From: CAYMGQ01 sp964390055 | GTDB taxonomy: Bacteria > Bacillota > Clostridia > Peptostreptococcales > Natronincolaceae | Length of the DNA: 64,000 nucleotides | Reading direction: 5' to 3' | Assembly (NCBI GenBank): GCA_964390055.1 | Contig: CAYMGQ010000009.1 | Location: forward strand, 1 to 64,000 | Shown: positions 34,345 to 42,811 of the stretch, one piece after another | Position numbering within the stretch: the stretch's first letter is position 1 | Layout: each line of letters begins with the position of its first letter | Notes under the pieces: model-generated | Databases searched by the model: none | Seen by the model: only the letters and a program-made list of their open reading frames with translations | Told to the model about the DNA's origin: nothing | Translations under genes and position numbers: made by a program

Positions 34345-34965
34345 TTATAATCCAATCGATCTAGTTTCCATCTTCCTATGAAAATTTGTTCCAAAGGGAT
34401 AGGGTAAATTATAGATTATTTCTGTCGATAAATCTATAATATTTATCTCTTGAAGACCATTTAATCCTATTGTTTCAGATTTGTGATAGCTTTTTGGGCT
34501 GAAGCTATGGCCGAACAAATGATACTTACCCTGATTTTCCCTCCTATGATAATGGTTTACATAAAAATTATGTCCTTCAATGTCAATATGGCCCTCTAGC
34601 ATAACTATACCCCTTTTACTCAACTTTTTAACAACATTAATATTATCATGATTGCCTAAAACATAATAAATCTCGGCCCCTGTGACCTCCTCCATTTGTG
34701 GAATAAGATAGGCCAATGTTTCTCTATACTTGTCTATTTTTTGCGGTAACAATCCTAATTTTATATTATCTACTAAGTCCCCTGTATGAATTATATAATC
34801 AGGCTCTAATGCTTCCGCTAATCTAATAACATATTTATAAATTTCATCTGGTGTATCACTAATATGCATCAATAATGGTCCTCTAGCATTTTTCAAATTA
34901 TTAGGTATATAGGGCTTACTGGAAAAAAGTCCTGCCCATATTTTAAGATGTTCAATTTTTTTCAT
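34345..34965 (-). CDS. Calcineurin-like metallophosphoesterase, atypical
   Basis: 206 residues, ATG with GAGGGAGA. Metallophosphoesterase blocks are present: LLMHISDTPDEI, IIHTGDLVDN (GDxxD) and YVLGNHDN (GNHD), then VNHYHRR and LFGHSFSP. The first DxH is DTP and the last GHxH is GHSF, so two metal ligands are missing compared with typical members. Substrate unknown. It is the first gene of a two-gene operon with the unrecognised protein downstream. Confidence 0.72.
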   Translation of the reverse strand: MKKIEHLKIWAGLFSSKPYIPNNLKNARGPLLMHISDTPDEIYKYVIRLAEALEPDYIIHTGDLVDNIKLGLLPQKIDKYRETLAYLIPQMEEVTGAEIYYVLGNHDNINVVKKLSKRGIVMLEGHIDIEGHNFYVNHYHRRENQGKYHLFGHSFSPKSYHKSETIGLNGLQEINIIDLSTEIIYNLPYPFGTNFHRKMETRSIGL

Positions 34966-35052
34966 GGTTCTCCCTCAATCCTTTATAATTAGAATTATCA
35001 AATAATTCTAATTGATATCCTTCTACAAAGCAAGGATTTTCCCTTTTTTAGC

Positions 35053-35081
35053 TTGCAAAAGTAAAATAATTTTACTATAAT
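35053..35081 (+). promoter_or_regulatory. Promoter of the BusR-like gene with palindromic spacer
   Basis: TTGCAA (35053-35058), 17 bases, TATAAT (35076-35081). The spacer contains the perfect palindrome GTAAAAT-A-ATTTTAC (35061-35075). An approximately 140-base leader follows, in which I see no known RNA motif. It lies in the 262-base gap upstream of the regulator. Confidence 0.6.
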
Positions 35082-35227
35082 ATCAACTGATCAACAGAAC
35101 TATAATGATAGAAATATATTAGCTAACTGTAATCAATATACCCAAAATATCAAAAGAAATATAGAAATCCAATATAATTTCACCATCATTGTACCAAACT
35201 AAAATATAAAAAAAGGATTTTGATAAT

Positions 35228-35854
35228 ATGCATAAAGATTCTAGCCCAGTTTCCCCCCGCTATCAACAGATTGCCATAGATATTGCCTCAAAAATTGTTA
35301 ATGGCCACTATAGTATAGGCGATAAGGTTTATGCTCGCTCGGCTTTATCTAGCCAATATAGTGTTTCTCCTGAAACAGCAAGACGTGCAATTGCAGTCCT
35401 ATCCCATGTTGGTATAGTTAAGACCACAAGGGGTAGTGGGGTAGTAATCAACTCCTATGAAAAAGCTGTAGATTTTATTAAGGAGCACACGGAAATTCAA
35501 ACTATAAGGGACTTAAAGGATGATATACGCAAGTCCATGGAAAGGCAAAGCAAAGAAAATATATATTTAGACGAAACCCTTATAAAATTATTAGATAAAA
35601 TTGAGCACTTTAAAGCTCATGACCCTTTTTCACCCTTTGAAATAACTATTAATAATTCTAGTCACCTTCTAGGAAAAACTATCGAAGATGTGGAGTTCTG
35701 GCTTCATACTGGGGCCACAATAATAGGAATTAAAAGAGATAATAAACTGATAATATCTCCAGGTCCCCAAGCAATCTTCAAGGATGGGGATATATTTTAT
35801 TTCATTGGTGATGAAGACTCCTTAGAAAGAGTTAGAAAATATTTATACTCATAA
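35228..35854 (+). CDS. GntR-HTH plus RCK_C/TrkA-C regulator, BusR-like
   Basis: 208 residues, ATG after AAAAGGA. GntR-type winged helix (about 10-75, ALSSQYSVSPETARRAIAVL), a helical linker (80-118) and a C-terminal RCK_C domain (about 120-208: LGKTIEDVEFWLHTGATIIG ... SPGPQAIFKDGDIFYFIGDE). This architecture is that of BusR, which represses betaine-uptake genes when bound to cyclic di-AMP. Downstream genes encode a betaine-type uptake system, which supports the call. Ligand binding is inferred from the family. Confidence 0.82.
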   Translation: MHKDSSPVSPRYQQIAIDIASKIVNGHYSIGDKVYARSALSSQYSVSPETARRAIAVLSHVGIVKTTRGSGVVINSYEKAVDFIKEHTEIQTIRDLKDDIRKSMERQSKENIYLDETLIKLLDKIEHFKAHDPFSPFEITINNSSHLLGKTIEDVEFWLHTGATIIGIKRDNKLIISPGPQAIFKDGDIFYFIGDEDSLERVRKYLYS

Positions 35855-35879
35855 TTTATATTAACAATTAAGTCTCTTG

Positions 35880-35904
35880 AAACCTATCCTTGATAGGTTT
35901 TTTT
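35880..35904 (+). terminator. Terminator after BusR-like gene
   Basis: AAACCTATC/GATAGGTTT stem with loop CTT followed by seven T. The opu-type genes downstream therefore need their own promoter. Confidence 0.8.
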
Positions 35905-35962
35905 ATTTTCTTAAAAACTCAAATAACTGTAAAGGCAAAGATTTAAATCCTAATCTGCAAAT

Positions 35963-36002
35963 TTGACCCAAGTAACAACCCTATGATAAGATTAAGTTGT
36001 TA
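35963..36002 (+). promoter_or_regulatory. Opu-type promoter with inverted-repeat operator
   Basis: TTGACC (35963-35968) and TAAGAT (35987-35992), 18 bases apart. A perfect inverted repeat TAACAAC (35973-35979) and GTTGTTA (35996-36002), 16 bases apart, spans the -10 element. It is a candidate operator for the BusR-like regulator. Confidence 0.5.
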
Positions 36003-36027
36003 GTTTGAAAGAAGGGGGAATTTATTA

Positions 36028-37020
36028 ATGAAACGGGTTACAGCATTACTTTTATTATTAACTATGGGCTTACTATTAATTCTTGGGGGATGTGGCCAAA
36101 CATCAGACAAGATCACTATAGTAGCCACCGACAATGGCTGGGATAGCCAAATGTTACATAATGAAATTGCTAAATATATAGTTGAGAATGCTTATGATGG
36201 CTACAATTTTCAGTTATCTACTGGTTCCTCAACTATGAATTGGCAGGCTATAATTGCCGGTGATATAGACCTGGACATAGAGAGTTGGACAGATAATGTA
36301 GCCACTTACGCTGATGACGTGGCTAATGGGGATATTATAGATATAGGTATATTGGTTCCAGATAGTTCCCAAGGTTTCTATATACCCCGCTATGTGGTAG
36401 AGGGAGACCCAGAGAGGGATATCCAAGCAATAGCACCAGATTTAAGAAGTGTTGAAGACCTTAAAAAATATCCGCATATTTTTCCTGATGATGAAGATCC
36501 GGAAAAGGGAAGGATTTATGGGGCTCTGCCGGGCTGGATGGCGGATGAAGTCCTATATAATAAATATGAATATTATGGTTTAGATGAGATGTTTAATTAT
36601 GCCCGGCTAGGTAGTGAAGCCACTTTATTTGCCTCCCTGGCCTCGGCCTACAATCTAGGAGACCCCTGGGTTGGATATTGCTATGAACCTACATGGATTA
36701 GTGGAAAATTAGATTTACTTCTTCTGGAGGATGCTCCCTATGACCCAGAAGTTTTTATGGAGGGGAAATGTAGCTTTCCTGCACAGGAATTAAAAATTGT
36801 AAGTAGTAATAAATTTGCTAAGAGGGCTCCAGACCTGCTAGAATTTTTCCAAAATTATCAGACAAGTAGTCAACTAATAAGTAAGGCCCTGGCCCATCTA
36901 GATGAGACTGGTGATAGCCATGAAGAAACAGCCCTATGGTTTTTAAAGGAATTTGATTATCTTCTAGATGAATGGTTACCACAAGAAAATGCAGAAAAAG
37001 TAAGGGCCTCCCTTAAATAA
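36028..37020 (+). CDS. Glycine-betaine/proline-type ABC substrate-binding lipoprotein (OpuAC/ProX)
   Basis: 330 residues, ATG after AAGGGGG. Signal peptide with lipobox LGGC. The binding protein shows conserved Trp residues for a quaternary-ammonium cage: DNGWDSQ, DIESWTDN and YEPTWIS. Likely ligand glycine betaine or a related osmolyte. Followed after 31 bases by the permease, but no ATPase gene. Confidence 0.85.
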   Translation: MKRVTALLLLLTMGLLLILGGCGQTSDKITIVATDNGWDSQMLHNEIAKYIVENAYDGYNFQLSTGSSTMNWQAIIAGDIDLDIESWTDNVATYADDVANGDIIDIGILVPDSSQGFYIPRYVVEGDPERDIQAIAPDLRSVEDLKKYPHIFPDDEDPEKGRIYGALPGWMADEVLYNKYEYYGLDEMFNYARLGSEATLFASLASAYNLGDPWVGYCYEPTWISGKLDLLLLEDAPYDPEVFMEGKCSFPAQELKIVSSNKFAKRAPDLLEFFQNYQTSSQLISKALAHLDETGDSHEETALWFLKEFDYLLDEWLPQENAEKVRASLK

Positions 37021-37051
37021 CTAAGACTCTTAAAAAGGGGGAAATAGACAA

Positions 37052-37921
37052 TTGGATAAATATCTTTTTACCTTTCCAGAAAAATGGCAGTTAAATTTAG
37101 GTAATTCTATTGATGACTGGATTAAGGCCTTGAGTAGGGAACATAGGGATGTATTAAGTGCTATAAAATCCATTATTATAGATGCAATTAACGGGATAAA
37201 CTGGATTCTTTCAATTATCCCATGGTGGCTATTAATTATAATAGTAATAATATTAGGATATAAAGTAAGGGGAAAAAAATCCACCGGTATCCTTTACGGT
37301 TTGATGTTATTTACTGTAGGCTGGTTTGGCTTTTGGCCCCATATGTTGGAAACCCTAAGTATAGTCATAGCCTCTGTGTTTCTTTCAGTTCTTATAGGTT
37401 TTCCCCTAGGTGTATTAATTGCTATGAAAAAATGGGCTCATAATGCAATCCGTCCTATCCTAGATTTGATGCAAACAATGCCTGCTTTTGTATACCTAGT
37501 ACCTGCAGTTATATTATTTAGCACTGGTAAGACACCAGCCCTAATGGCTACTACAATATATTCAATTGTACCAATGATACGGATGACAAGTCTAGGCATA
37601 TCAAGTGTGGATGCCGAAGTAGTTGAGGCGGCTAAGTCCTTTGGGTCTACGACCATTCAAACACTGGTAAAGGTCCAGATACCCCAAGCTAAATCAACAA
37701 TTATGACCGGGGTCAACCAAACCATTATGATGGCCATGTCAATGGTGGTCACCTGTGCCTTAATAGGCGCCGATGGTCTTGGTATGGAGATTCTATTAGC
37801 AACAAATAGGACAGAAATGGGTAAGGCCTTGCTCCCGGGAATTGTAATTGTAATAATAGCAATAATTTTGGACCGTTTAACTCAGGGCTTTATTGGTGAA
37901 GATGATTTGATTGAAGAATAA
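37052..37921 (+). CDS. Glycine-betaine/proline-type ABC permease (OpuAB/ProW)
   Basis: 289 residues, TTG start with AAAGGGGG ten bases before. N-terminal soluble helix, then about six membrane segments. The EAA coupling loop is visible: VEAAKSFGSTTIQTLVKVQIPQA. It would pair with the binding protein upstream. The ATPase that must power it (OpuAA/ProV type) is not in the window. Confidence 0.88.
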   Translation: MDKYLFTFPEKWQLNLGNSIDDWIKALSREHRDVLSAIKSIIIDAINGINWILSIIPWWLLIIIVIILGYKVRGKKSTGILYGLMLFTVGWFGFWPHMLETLSIVIASVFLSVLIGFPLGVLIAMKKWAHNAIRPILDLMQTMPAFVYLVPAVILFSTGKTPALMATTIYSIVPMIRMTSLGISSVDAEVVEAAKSFGSTTIQTLVKVQIPQAKSTIMTGVNQTIMMAMSMVVTCALIGADGLGMEILLATNRTEMGKALLPGIVIVIIAIILDRLTQGFIGEDDLIEE

Positions 37922-37952
37922 TTCCCCAAGTATGGGTTAATACTTTTTCAAG

Positions 37953-37985
37953 GTTGGATGGAATATATGCTCCATCCAACTTTTC
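37953..37985 (+). terminator. Terminator of the opu-type operon
   Basis: GTTGGATGGA/TCCATCCAAC stem followed by TTTTCT. Its position shows that the operon ends after the permease, without an ATPase gene. Confidence 0.8.
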
Positions 37986-38106
37986 TATTACATATTGGTT
38001 TTTATTGTCCTTGGCAAATATCTTATGATATAATGTTTATTTGGGAAAAGCATAAGCCTTTGAAATGCATAAAATTTTTGTCCCAAGAAAGTAAAGGTGT
38101 TATACA

Positions 38107-39816
38107 ATGCTTAGAAAATTCATAAACTACTATCGTCCCCAACTTCCTTTATTTATTTTGGATTTTACCTGTGCCTTCGTAATAGCAATAATCGATTTGG
38201 TTTTTCCCTTTGTTACCAGGGGAATGATTAATAATGTATTTCCCCAGAAAAACTTGCGTGCTATTATGATTGTAGGAGTAGGTATGTTGCTATTATTTAT
38301 AGTAAGGACCATTCTACAATATATTGTAGATTATTGGGGTCACGTTTTGGGTGTTAGGATGGAACACCAAATGCGTAAAGATTTATTCCATCATCTACAC
38401 AAATTATCCTTTAATTATTACGATAATACAAAAATTGGTCATATTATGTCTAGGTTGGTAAATGACTTAAATGAAATTTCAGAACTAGCCCACCATGGGC
38501 CTGAGGACTTATTTATTGCCACAGTAACCCTTGTAGGTTCCTTTCTTATCATGCTGTCAATACATTGGAAACTAACCCTAGTTACCTTTTCCCTTGTGCC
38601 GATAGTCCTAACCTTTACCATATTAAAGAACAGAGAAATGCAGGCTGCCTTTAGAAATATGAGGATGAAGTTGGCAGATATCAATGCCCAAGCTGAGGAC
38701 AGCATATCCGGTGTTAGGGTAGTAAAATCCTTTACTAACGAGGCCTATGAGGAAGCAAAATTCAGTATAGGAAATGATAATTTTAAGGAATCCAAGAAAG
38801 GTACTTTTAAGGTTATGGCGGTCTTCTATGCTGGAGTTGGTTTTTTCTCTAATTTTATCCACCTACTAGTATTGATAACTGGCGGGTATTTTATTTATCA
38901 AGGCAATATGTCAACAGGTGATTTAGTTGGCTTTATATTATATGTTTCAATGTTTTTGCAACCTATAAGAAAACTAACTATCCTAGTTGAAAATTATCAA
39001 AAAGGAATGGCAGGCTTTTACCGCTTTATAGAGACTCTAGAGATTAAACCCGAAATTTTAGATGAAGCCCATGCCAAGGATATTGATCAGGTCAAAGGTA
39101 GCATAAGGTTTGAAAATGTTAGTTTTAGTTATAATAATAATGAAAGTGTCCTAGAGGATATTAGCTTTATAATAGAGCCTGGAGAAACTATAGCAATTGT
39201 GGGGCCCTCGGGAGGTGGAAAAACCACCCTGTGTAATTTGATACCCAGATTTTATGAAATTGAAAAGGGATCAATTTATATAGATGGGATTAATATACGG
39301 GACTTTACACAAAAATCATTAAGGCAGAACATAGGTATGGTCCAGCAGGATGTCTTCCTTTTCTCGGGAACTGTAAGAGAAAATATACTTTATGGTAAAA
39401 TAGATGGGAAAGATGAAGATGTTATAGCTGCCGCAAAGAAGGCTAATGCCCACGATTTTATTATGAAACTAGAAAATGGTTACGATACCTATATTGGAGA
39501 GAGGGGATTAAAATTATCGGGAGGACAAAAACAAAGACTATCTATTGCTAGAATATTTCTCAAAAATCCACCAATTTTAATTTTAGATGAAGCTACCTCT
39601 GCCCTAGATAATGAAACAGAAAAAATTATTCAAAAATCCCTACAGGACCTTTCTGAAAATAGAACAAGTTTGGTTATTGCCCACCGATTAACTACTATTC
39701 AAAATGCTGATAGGATTATGGTTTTGACAGATGAGGGTATAGTTGAGGAAGGTAGCCACCAAAATCTCCTAGCAAGGGGAGGGGTCTATTCTCGGCTTTA
39801 TCAAGCCCAATTTTAA
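38107..39816 (+). CDS. ABC exporter (fused membrane and ATPase domains)
   Basis: 569 residues, ATG after AAAGGTG. Six membrane segments (to about 310), then the ATPase: Walker A GPSGGGKTT, signature LSGGQKQR, Walker B LILDEATSALD and switch AHRLTT. MsbA/LmrA-type half-transporter, probably a homodimer exporting lipids, drugs or peptides. It stands alone, so the substrate cannot be told. It is not the missing importer ATPase: it carries its own exporter membrane domain. Confidence 0.9.
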   Translation: MLRKFINYYRPQLPLFILDFTCAFVIAIIDLVFPFVTRGMINNVFPQKNLRAIMIVGVGMLLLFIVRTILQYIVDYWGHVLGVRMEHQMRKDLFHHLHKLSFNYYDNTKIGHIMSRLVNDLNEISELAHHGPEDLFIATVTLVGSFLIMLSIHWKLTLVTFSLVPIVLTFTILKNREMQAAFRNMRMKLADINAQAEDSISGVRVVKSFTNEAYEEAKFSIGNDNFKESKKGTFKVMAVFYAGVGFFSNFIHLLVLITGGYFIYQGNMSTGDLVGFILYVSMFLQPIRKLTILVENYQKGMAGFYRFIETLEIKPEILDEAHAKDIDQVKGSIRFENVSFSYNNNESVLEDISFIIEPGETIAIVGPSGGGKTTLCNLIPRFYEIEKGSIYIDGINIRDFTQKSLRQNIGMVQQDVFLFSGTVRENILYGKIDGKDEDVIAAAKKANAHDFIMKLENGYDTYIGERGLKLSGGQKQRLSIARIFLKNPPILILDEATSALDNETEKIIQKSLQDLSENRTSLVIAHRLTTIQNADRIMVLTDEGIVEEGSHQNLLARGGVYSRLYQAQF

Positions 39817-39835
39817 AGGAAGAATATTTAATCTA

Positions 39836-39869
39836 GCCACCCTGCCTTTTTGGCACAGGTGGCCTTTTT
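39836..39869 (+). terminator. Terminator of the ABC exporter
   Basis: GCCACC/GGTGGC stem, followed by CTTTTTATT. Confidence 0.75.
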
Positions 39870-39960
39870 ATTAAAATAATTTATGTTTTACATATCTAAC
39901 CACTTTACATAAGTGATATTTTATTATATAATATGTTTTGTGGGATTACAGATATAATAT

Positions 39961-40037
39961 GCTGATGTAGCTCAGTAGGTAGAGCACTTCCTTGGTAAGG
40001 AAGAGGTTCATGGGTTCGATTCCCATCATCAGCTCCA
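39961..40037 (+). tRNA. tRNA-Thr (GGT)
   Basis: Complete cloverleaf: acceptor GCTGATG/CATCAGC, D arm GCTC/GAGC, anticodon stem CTTCC/GGAAG closing TTGGTAA (anticodon GGT, threonine), T arm ATGGG-TTCGATT-CCCAT, discriminator T and an encoded CCA. A terminator follows 12 bases later. Confidence 0.95.
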
Positions 40038-40049
40038 TTCAATAATACC

Positions 40050-40085
40050 AAACACCGGCCTGGGAATACACTAGGTCGGTGTTTT
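40050..40085. terminator. Bidirectional terminator, tRNA-Thr and amidase
   Basis: AAACACCGGCCT pairs with AGGTCGGTGTTT (one G-T pair); a T run follows on the plus strand. It covers the amidase stop codon on the minus strand. Confidence 0.8.
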
Positions 40086-40742
40086 ATTTTTAAATAATTT
40101 TATTATCTTAAACAATATAGGCCAAAGCAAATAACTCGGTATATTTTTAGGGGTTGCCTCCAATCTCTTCTTAACATCCCTTCTCACATCATCCATAGAT
40201 TTACCAAATCTGGATAACCAGTGGCCCACATCCCTATGGTTAGATGCAATTCCAAGTTTATGACCCTCGGCATGGTCTATAAGATCCTCTTCAGTTAAAT
40301 TAAATTTTTTACATAGGTGTAGGGTTAAGTTAATTGCTTCTTCATATACTGCATAAAAATAATTTCTATCCTCCAATCCATCCTCACATAGCTCAATACC
40401 TATATAGCCCAGGTTATTAGCTGACCCATTAGGCCCATAACCACTGTGCCATCCTAGATGGTTCCAGGGTAGGGTTTGATAGGTCCTGACTATACCATCC
40501 TTATCCTGGCCTATGAAGGCATGGACACAAACTTGACGCCCATCTGGTTTGGGTTGATTCCAATGGTTATTATATAGATTAATACCTAATATCCCATCAT
40601 CCGGGCCTATATATCGGCTTAGCCTAGGATTATTAGCTCCTGTGGAATGCCACATAATCCCCCTTGGAATCATTTTTCTGCCAGTCTTATAGCAATCATT
40701 TTTTGTTAATATTAGTTTTTTATGTTTAAATCCTATATGCAC
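40071..40742 (-). CDS. N-acetylmuramoyl-L-alanine amidase (Amidase_2/PGRP fold)
   Basis: 223 residues, GTG start with GGGGGGTG seven bases before. Cleaves the lactyl-amide bond in peptidoglycan. Zinc-site motifs: WHSTGAN (His near residue 32), LPWNHLGWHSG, and ASNHRDVGHW near 168-177. No signal peptide or wall-binding repeat is seen, as in phage-derived or spore-cytoplasmic amidases; it could be a prophage remnant, but no other phage gene is near. The 275-base region upstream holds no gene, only a terminator. Confidence 0.83.
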   Translation of the reverse strand: MHIGFKHKKLILTKNDCYKTGRKMIPRGIMWHSTGANNPRLSRYIGPDDGILGINLYNNHWNQPKPDGRQVCVHAFIGQDKDGIVRTYQTLPWNHLGWHSGYGPNGSANNLGYIGIELCEDGLEDRNYFYAVYEEAINLTLHLCKKFNLTEEDLIDHAEGHKLGIASNHRDVGHWLSRFGKSMDDVRRDVKKRLEATPKNIPSYLLWPILFKIIKLFKNKTPT

Positions 40743-40946
40743 AATTATTCACCCCCCTAGCAAATTACTCCCCCCATTTTATAACTTTTATATCTTTCTT
40801 TATTATCCTATATAGAAGGCAAGGGCAAGATATATATTGGATAGTACCCCTTTATATTAAATTAAATTTTTTTGATATCTTTAGCATCATAGACAGGGAG
40901 AGCCTATCTGGCCCCTCTTTTTTTTTCCATATTTGACGAAATAAAT

Positions 40947-40982
40947 AAAAGCCGGAAATTAATAAAATTTCCAGGCTTTTTA
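40947..40982 (-). terminator. Terminator of the PPC-domain gene
   Basis: AAAAGCC-GGAAATT and AATTTCC-AGGCTTTT stem; the minus strand reads AAAAAGCC...GGCTTTTATTTATT. Confidence 0.7.
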
Positions 40983-41017
40983 TGTAGCTTTCAAACACTA
41001 ATATAGGGTTTTTATTA

Positions 41018-41440
41018 TTAGTCAAAATCCATTAAATTTAACCCAATTTCCTGACTAAATGACCTACCAACATCTCCATCGATAGTTTCTATAATAATTT
41101 CCCCTGTAGCACCTATTATGGCTGAGTCTAGATGGCCACCATAGGTTATATAATCCTCATTGGCCAGGGCAATATGTAAATGCAGGTATACCTCACCATC
41201 CATATTGCTAATATTCCCAACTAGGCTTACTATCTCATGGTCACCTAGCAATTCCCTTGTAGTATATTTCTTATCTTTGGTATTAAGTAACCCTATCACA
41301 GCCCGATTGGCAGCCCCGATACCCTTAACCCAGCCAAGGGATATACCCTCCTCCTTGCAGAATTTTTTTAGGGTTTCAACAATTTCCTCTCCCTTATCCA
41401 GCCTCAATACATAGGTATTAGCAAACTTTTTAAATTCCAT
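41018..41440 (-). CDS. PPC/DUF296-domain protein (possible DNA-binding)
   Basis: 140 residues, ATG after AAAGGGGTGG. Single PPC (plants and prokaryotes conserved) domain: LRLDKGEEIVETLKKFCKEE, GAANRAVIGLL, and the metal-binding HLHIALANEDYITYGGHL. Family members form trimers; a DNA-binding role is proposed from their plant AT-hook relatives but unproven in bacteria. Monocistronic. Confidence 0.85.
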   Translation of the reverse strand: MEFKKFANTYVLRLDKGEEIVETLKKFCKEEGISLGWVKGIGAANRAVIGLLNTKDKKYTTRELLGDHEIVSLVGNISNMDGEVYLHLHIALANEDYITYGGHLDSAIIGATGEIIIETIDGDVGRSFSQEIGLNLMDFD

Positions 41441-41546
41441 AATCCCACCCCTTTTATAACTGGCAACCCATAAAAAACCTCTGTCTTTTCTCCACAGTCA
41501 TATTAAGTATTTTAGCAAAATCCTATATTAGTATTTGTCCACTATA

Positions 41547-42080
41547 TTAGAAAGCACTTTTCACCCCTGATAATTTCCATAAATACAAGGATGCCACAGA
41601 ACCATAGGGAGAGTAATTTTGCCTATATTTCTCAAACTCCTCCCTAGATAAGTCTTCTAAATTATATAAGGACATCATTCCCCTGCGAATGGCTAAATCT
41701 CTATAGCTTACTATATCAGGTCTTGATAGGGAAAAAATTAGTAGCATCTCTGCAGTCCATATCCCTACCCCCTGTAAAGTTATAAGTTGTCTTATAATCT
41801 CATCATCTTCTAAGCTATGTAACATATTAAAATCTATATGTCCGGAATTGGCTGCTTGGGCGACACCCTTTATGTAATGGGCTTTTCTATGAGACATTCC
41901 ACAGGCTTGAATATGGGCCGTTTTCATCCTCAAGATGTTTTCGGGTGTAACCTTTCCCAATTTCTTGACCAACCTAGCCCATACTGTTTTAGCGGCCTTA
42001 TTTGAAATTTGTTGACCTACTATACTGGATACCAGGCCCACAAAGGGGTCTGGAATAATCTCCCTTTCTATTTTACCCAA
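41547..42080 (-). CDS. AlkA-type DNA-3-methyladenine glycosylase (HhH-GPD), start codon uncertain
   Basis: At least 177 residues from a TTG at 42080. The helix-hairpin-helix GVGIWTAEMLLIFSL and catalytic Asp in SYRDLAIRRG mark an alkyl-base glycosylase. Coding similarity clearly continues upstream of the TTG: the same frame reads NNYFKYGDREINHLKKNDK and on to KIEREIIPDPF, as in full-length relatives, back to 42161. No ATG, GTG or TTG exists in that stretch before a stop. The extension meets the 3' end of the ogt gene at a run of nine A. It is probably the second half of an alkylation-repair pair. Confidence 0.8.
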   Translation of the reverse strand: MGKIEREIIPDPFVGLVSSIVGQQISNKAAKTVWARLVKKLGKVTPENILRMKTAHIQACGMSHRKAHYIKGVAQAANSGHIDFNMLHSLEDDEIIRQLITLQGVGIWTAEMLLIFSLSRPDIVSYRDLAIRRGMMSLYNLEDLSREEFEKYRQNYSPYGSVASLYLWKLSGVKSAF

Positions 42081-42127
42081 TTTATCTATTACTTGTCCTA
42101 ATATTTTGTCATTTTTCTTTAAATGAT

Positions 42128-42622
42128 TTATTTCCCTGTCCCCATATTTAAAATAGTTGTTTTTTTTTCCTTTTCTATATCCAATAATCTCTCCTTTAAA
42201 TCCAATCCTCCCCTATATCCCACTAGGGATCCATCACTGCCTATGACACGGTGGCAGGGAATAAAAATGGGTATGGGGTTTCGATTATTGGCCAATCCAA
42301 CCGCTCTGGCAGCCTTGGGTGACCCCACTTTAATAGCTATATCCTTATAGGTTGCTGTTTGCCCATAGGGTATTTCTTGGAGTTCTTTCCAGACCTTTTG
42401 CATGAAATCACTACCCTCTGGTGCTAGGGGCAATGAAAATTCCTTTAACTCCCCCCGGAAATAGCTTGCAAGTTGTTGGCCCGCCCTCTTTAATAGGGGA
42501 GTTTCATGGACCTGTGCATTTTCTGGATAGTCATCTAAAGAGAAATATACATTTGTAATATAATCATCCCTGTCCACAATCCCCAATTTGCCAAACTCAA
42601 ATTCATAGAAATAAATATACAT
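42128..42622 (-). CDS. ogt: Methylated-DNA--protein-cysteine methyltransferase
   Basis: 164 residues from the ATG at 42622, preceded by GGAGAG; a TTG at 42637 lies on that site. Removes methyl groups from O6-methylguanine by a suicide transfer to Cys in the motif FIPCHRVIG. The HTH-like segment GQTATYKDIAIKVGSPKAARAVG is also present in family form. Its last codons overlap the apparent N-terminal coding region of the AlkA-type glycosylase in another frame. Confidence 0.92.
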   Translation of the reverse strand: MYIYFYEFEFGKLGIVDRDDYITNVYFSLDDYPENAQVHETPLLKRAGQQLASYFRGELKEFSLPLAPEGSDFMQKVWKELQEIPYGQTATYKDIAIKVGSPKAARAVGLANNRNPIPIFIPCHRVIGSDGSLVGYRGGLDLKERLLDIEKEKKTTILNMGTGK

Positions 42623-42761
42623 AAGCCATCTCTCCAATTGTATTAATTTAGAGTTTCCTTTTCCTAATAATTATTATACCATAAGCCAGCCATAGAGTAA
42701 CAGTAGACATGGTAATTGGCCCAAAATCCTCCTTATTTCTCAAATATACAAAATTATTATA

Positions 42762-42792
42762 AAAAAAAGGATGGCCAAATGCCATCCTTTTT
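42762..42792 (-). terminator. Terminator of the TRAP operon
   Basis: AAAAAGGATGGC/GCCATCCTTTTT stem with loop CAAAT and T8 on the minus strand. Confidence 0.85.
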
Positions 42793-42811
42793 CCTATTTT
42801 ATTAACTAATT

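Noticed and set aside
38107..39816. ABC protein as the missing ATPase of the betaine importer
   Set aside because: It has its own six-helix exporter domain and lies after a terminator, so it is a self-contained exporter.
40071..40742. Prophage remnant around the amidase
   Set aside because: Amidase_2 enzymes occur in phages, but no holin, integrase or structural gene lies nearby, and tRNA-Thr is intact without a duplicated end.
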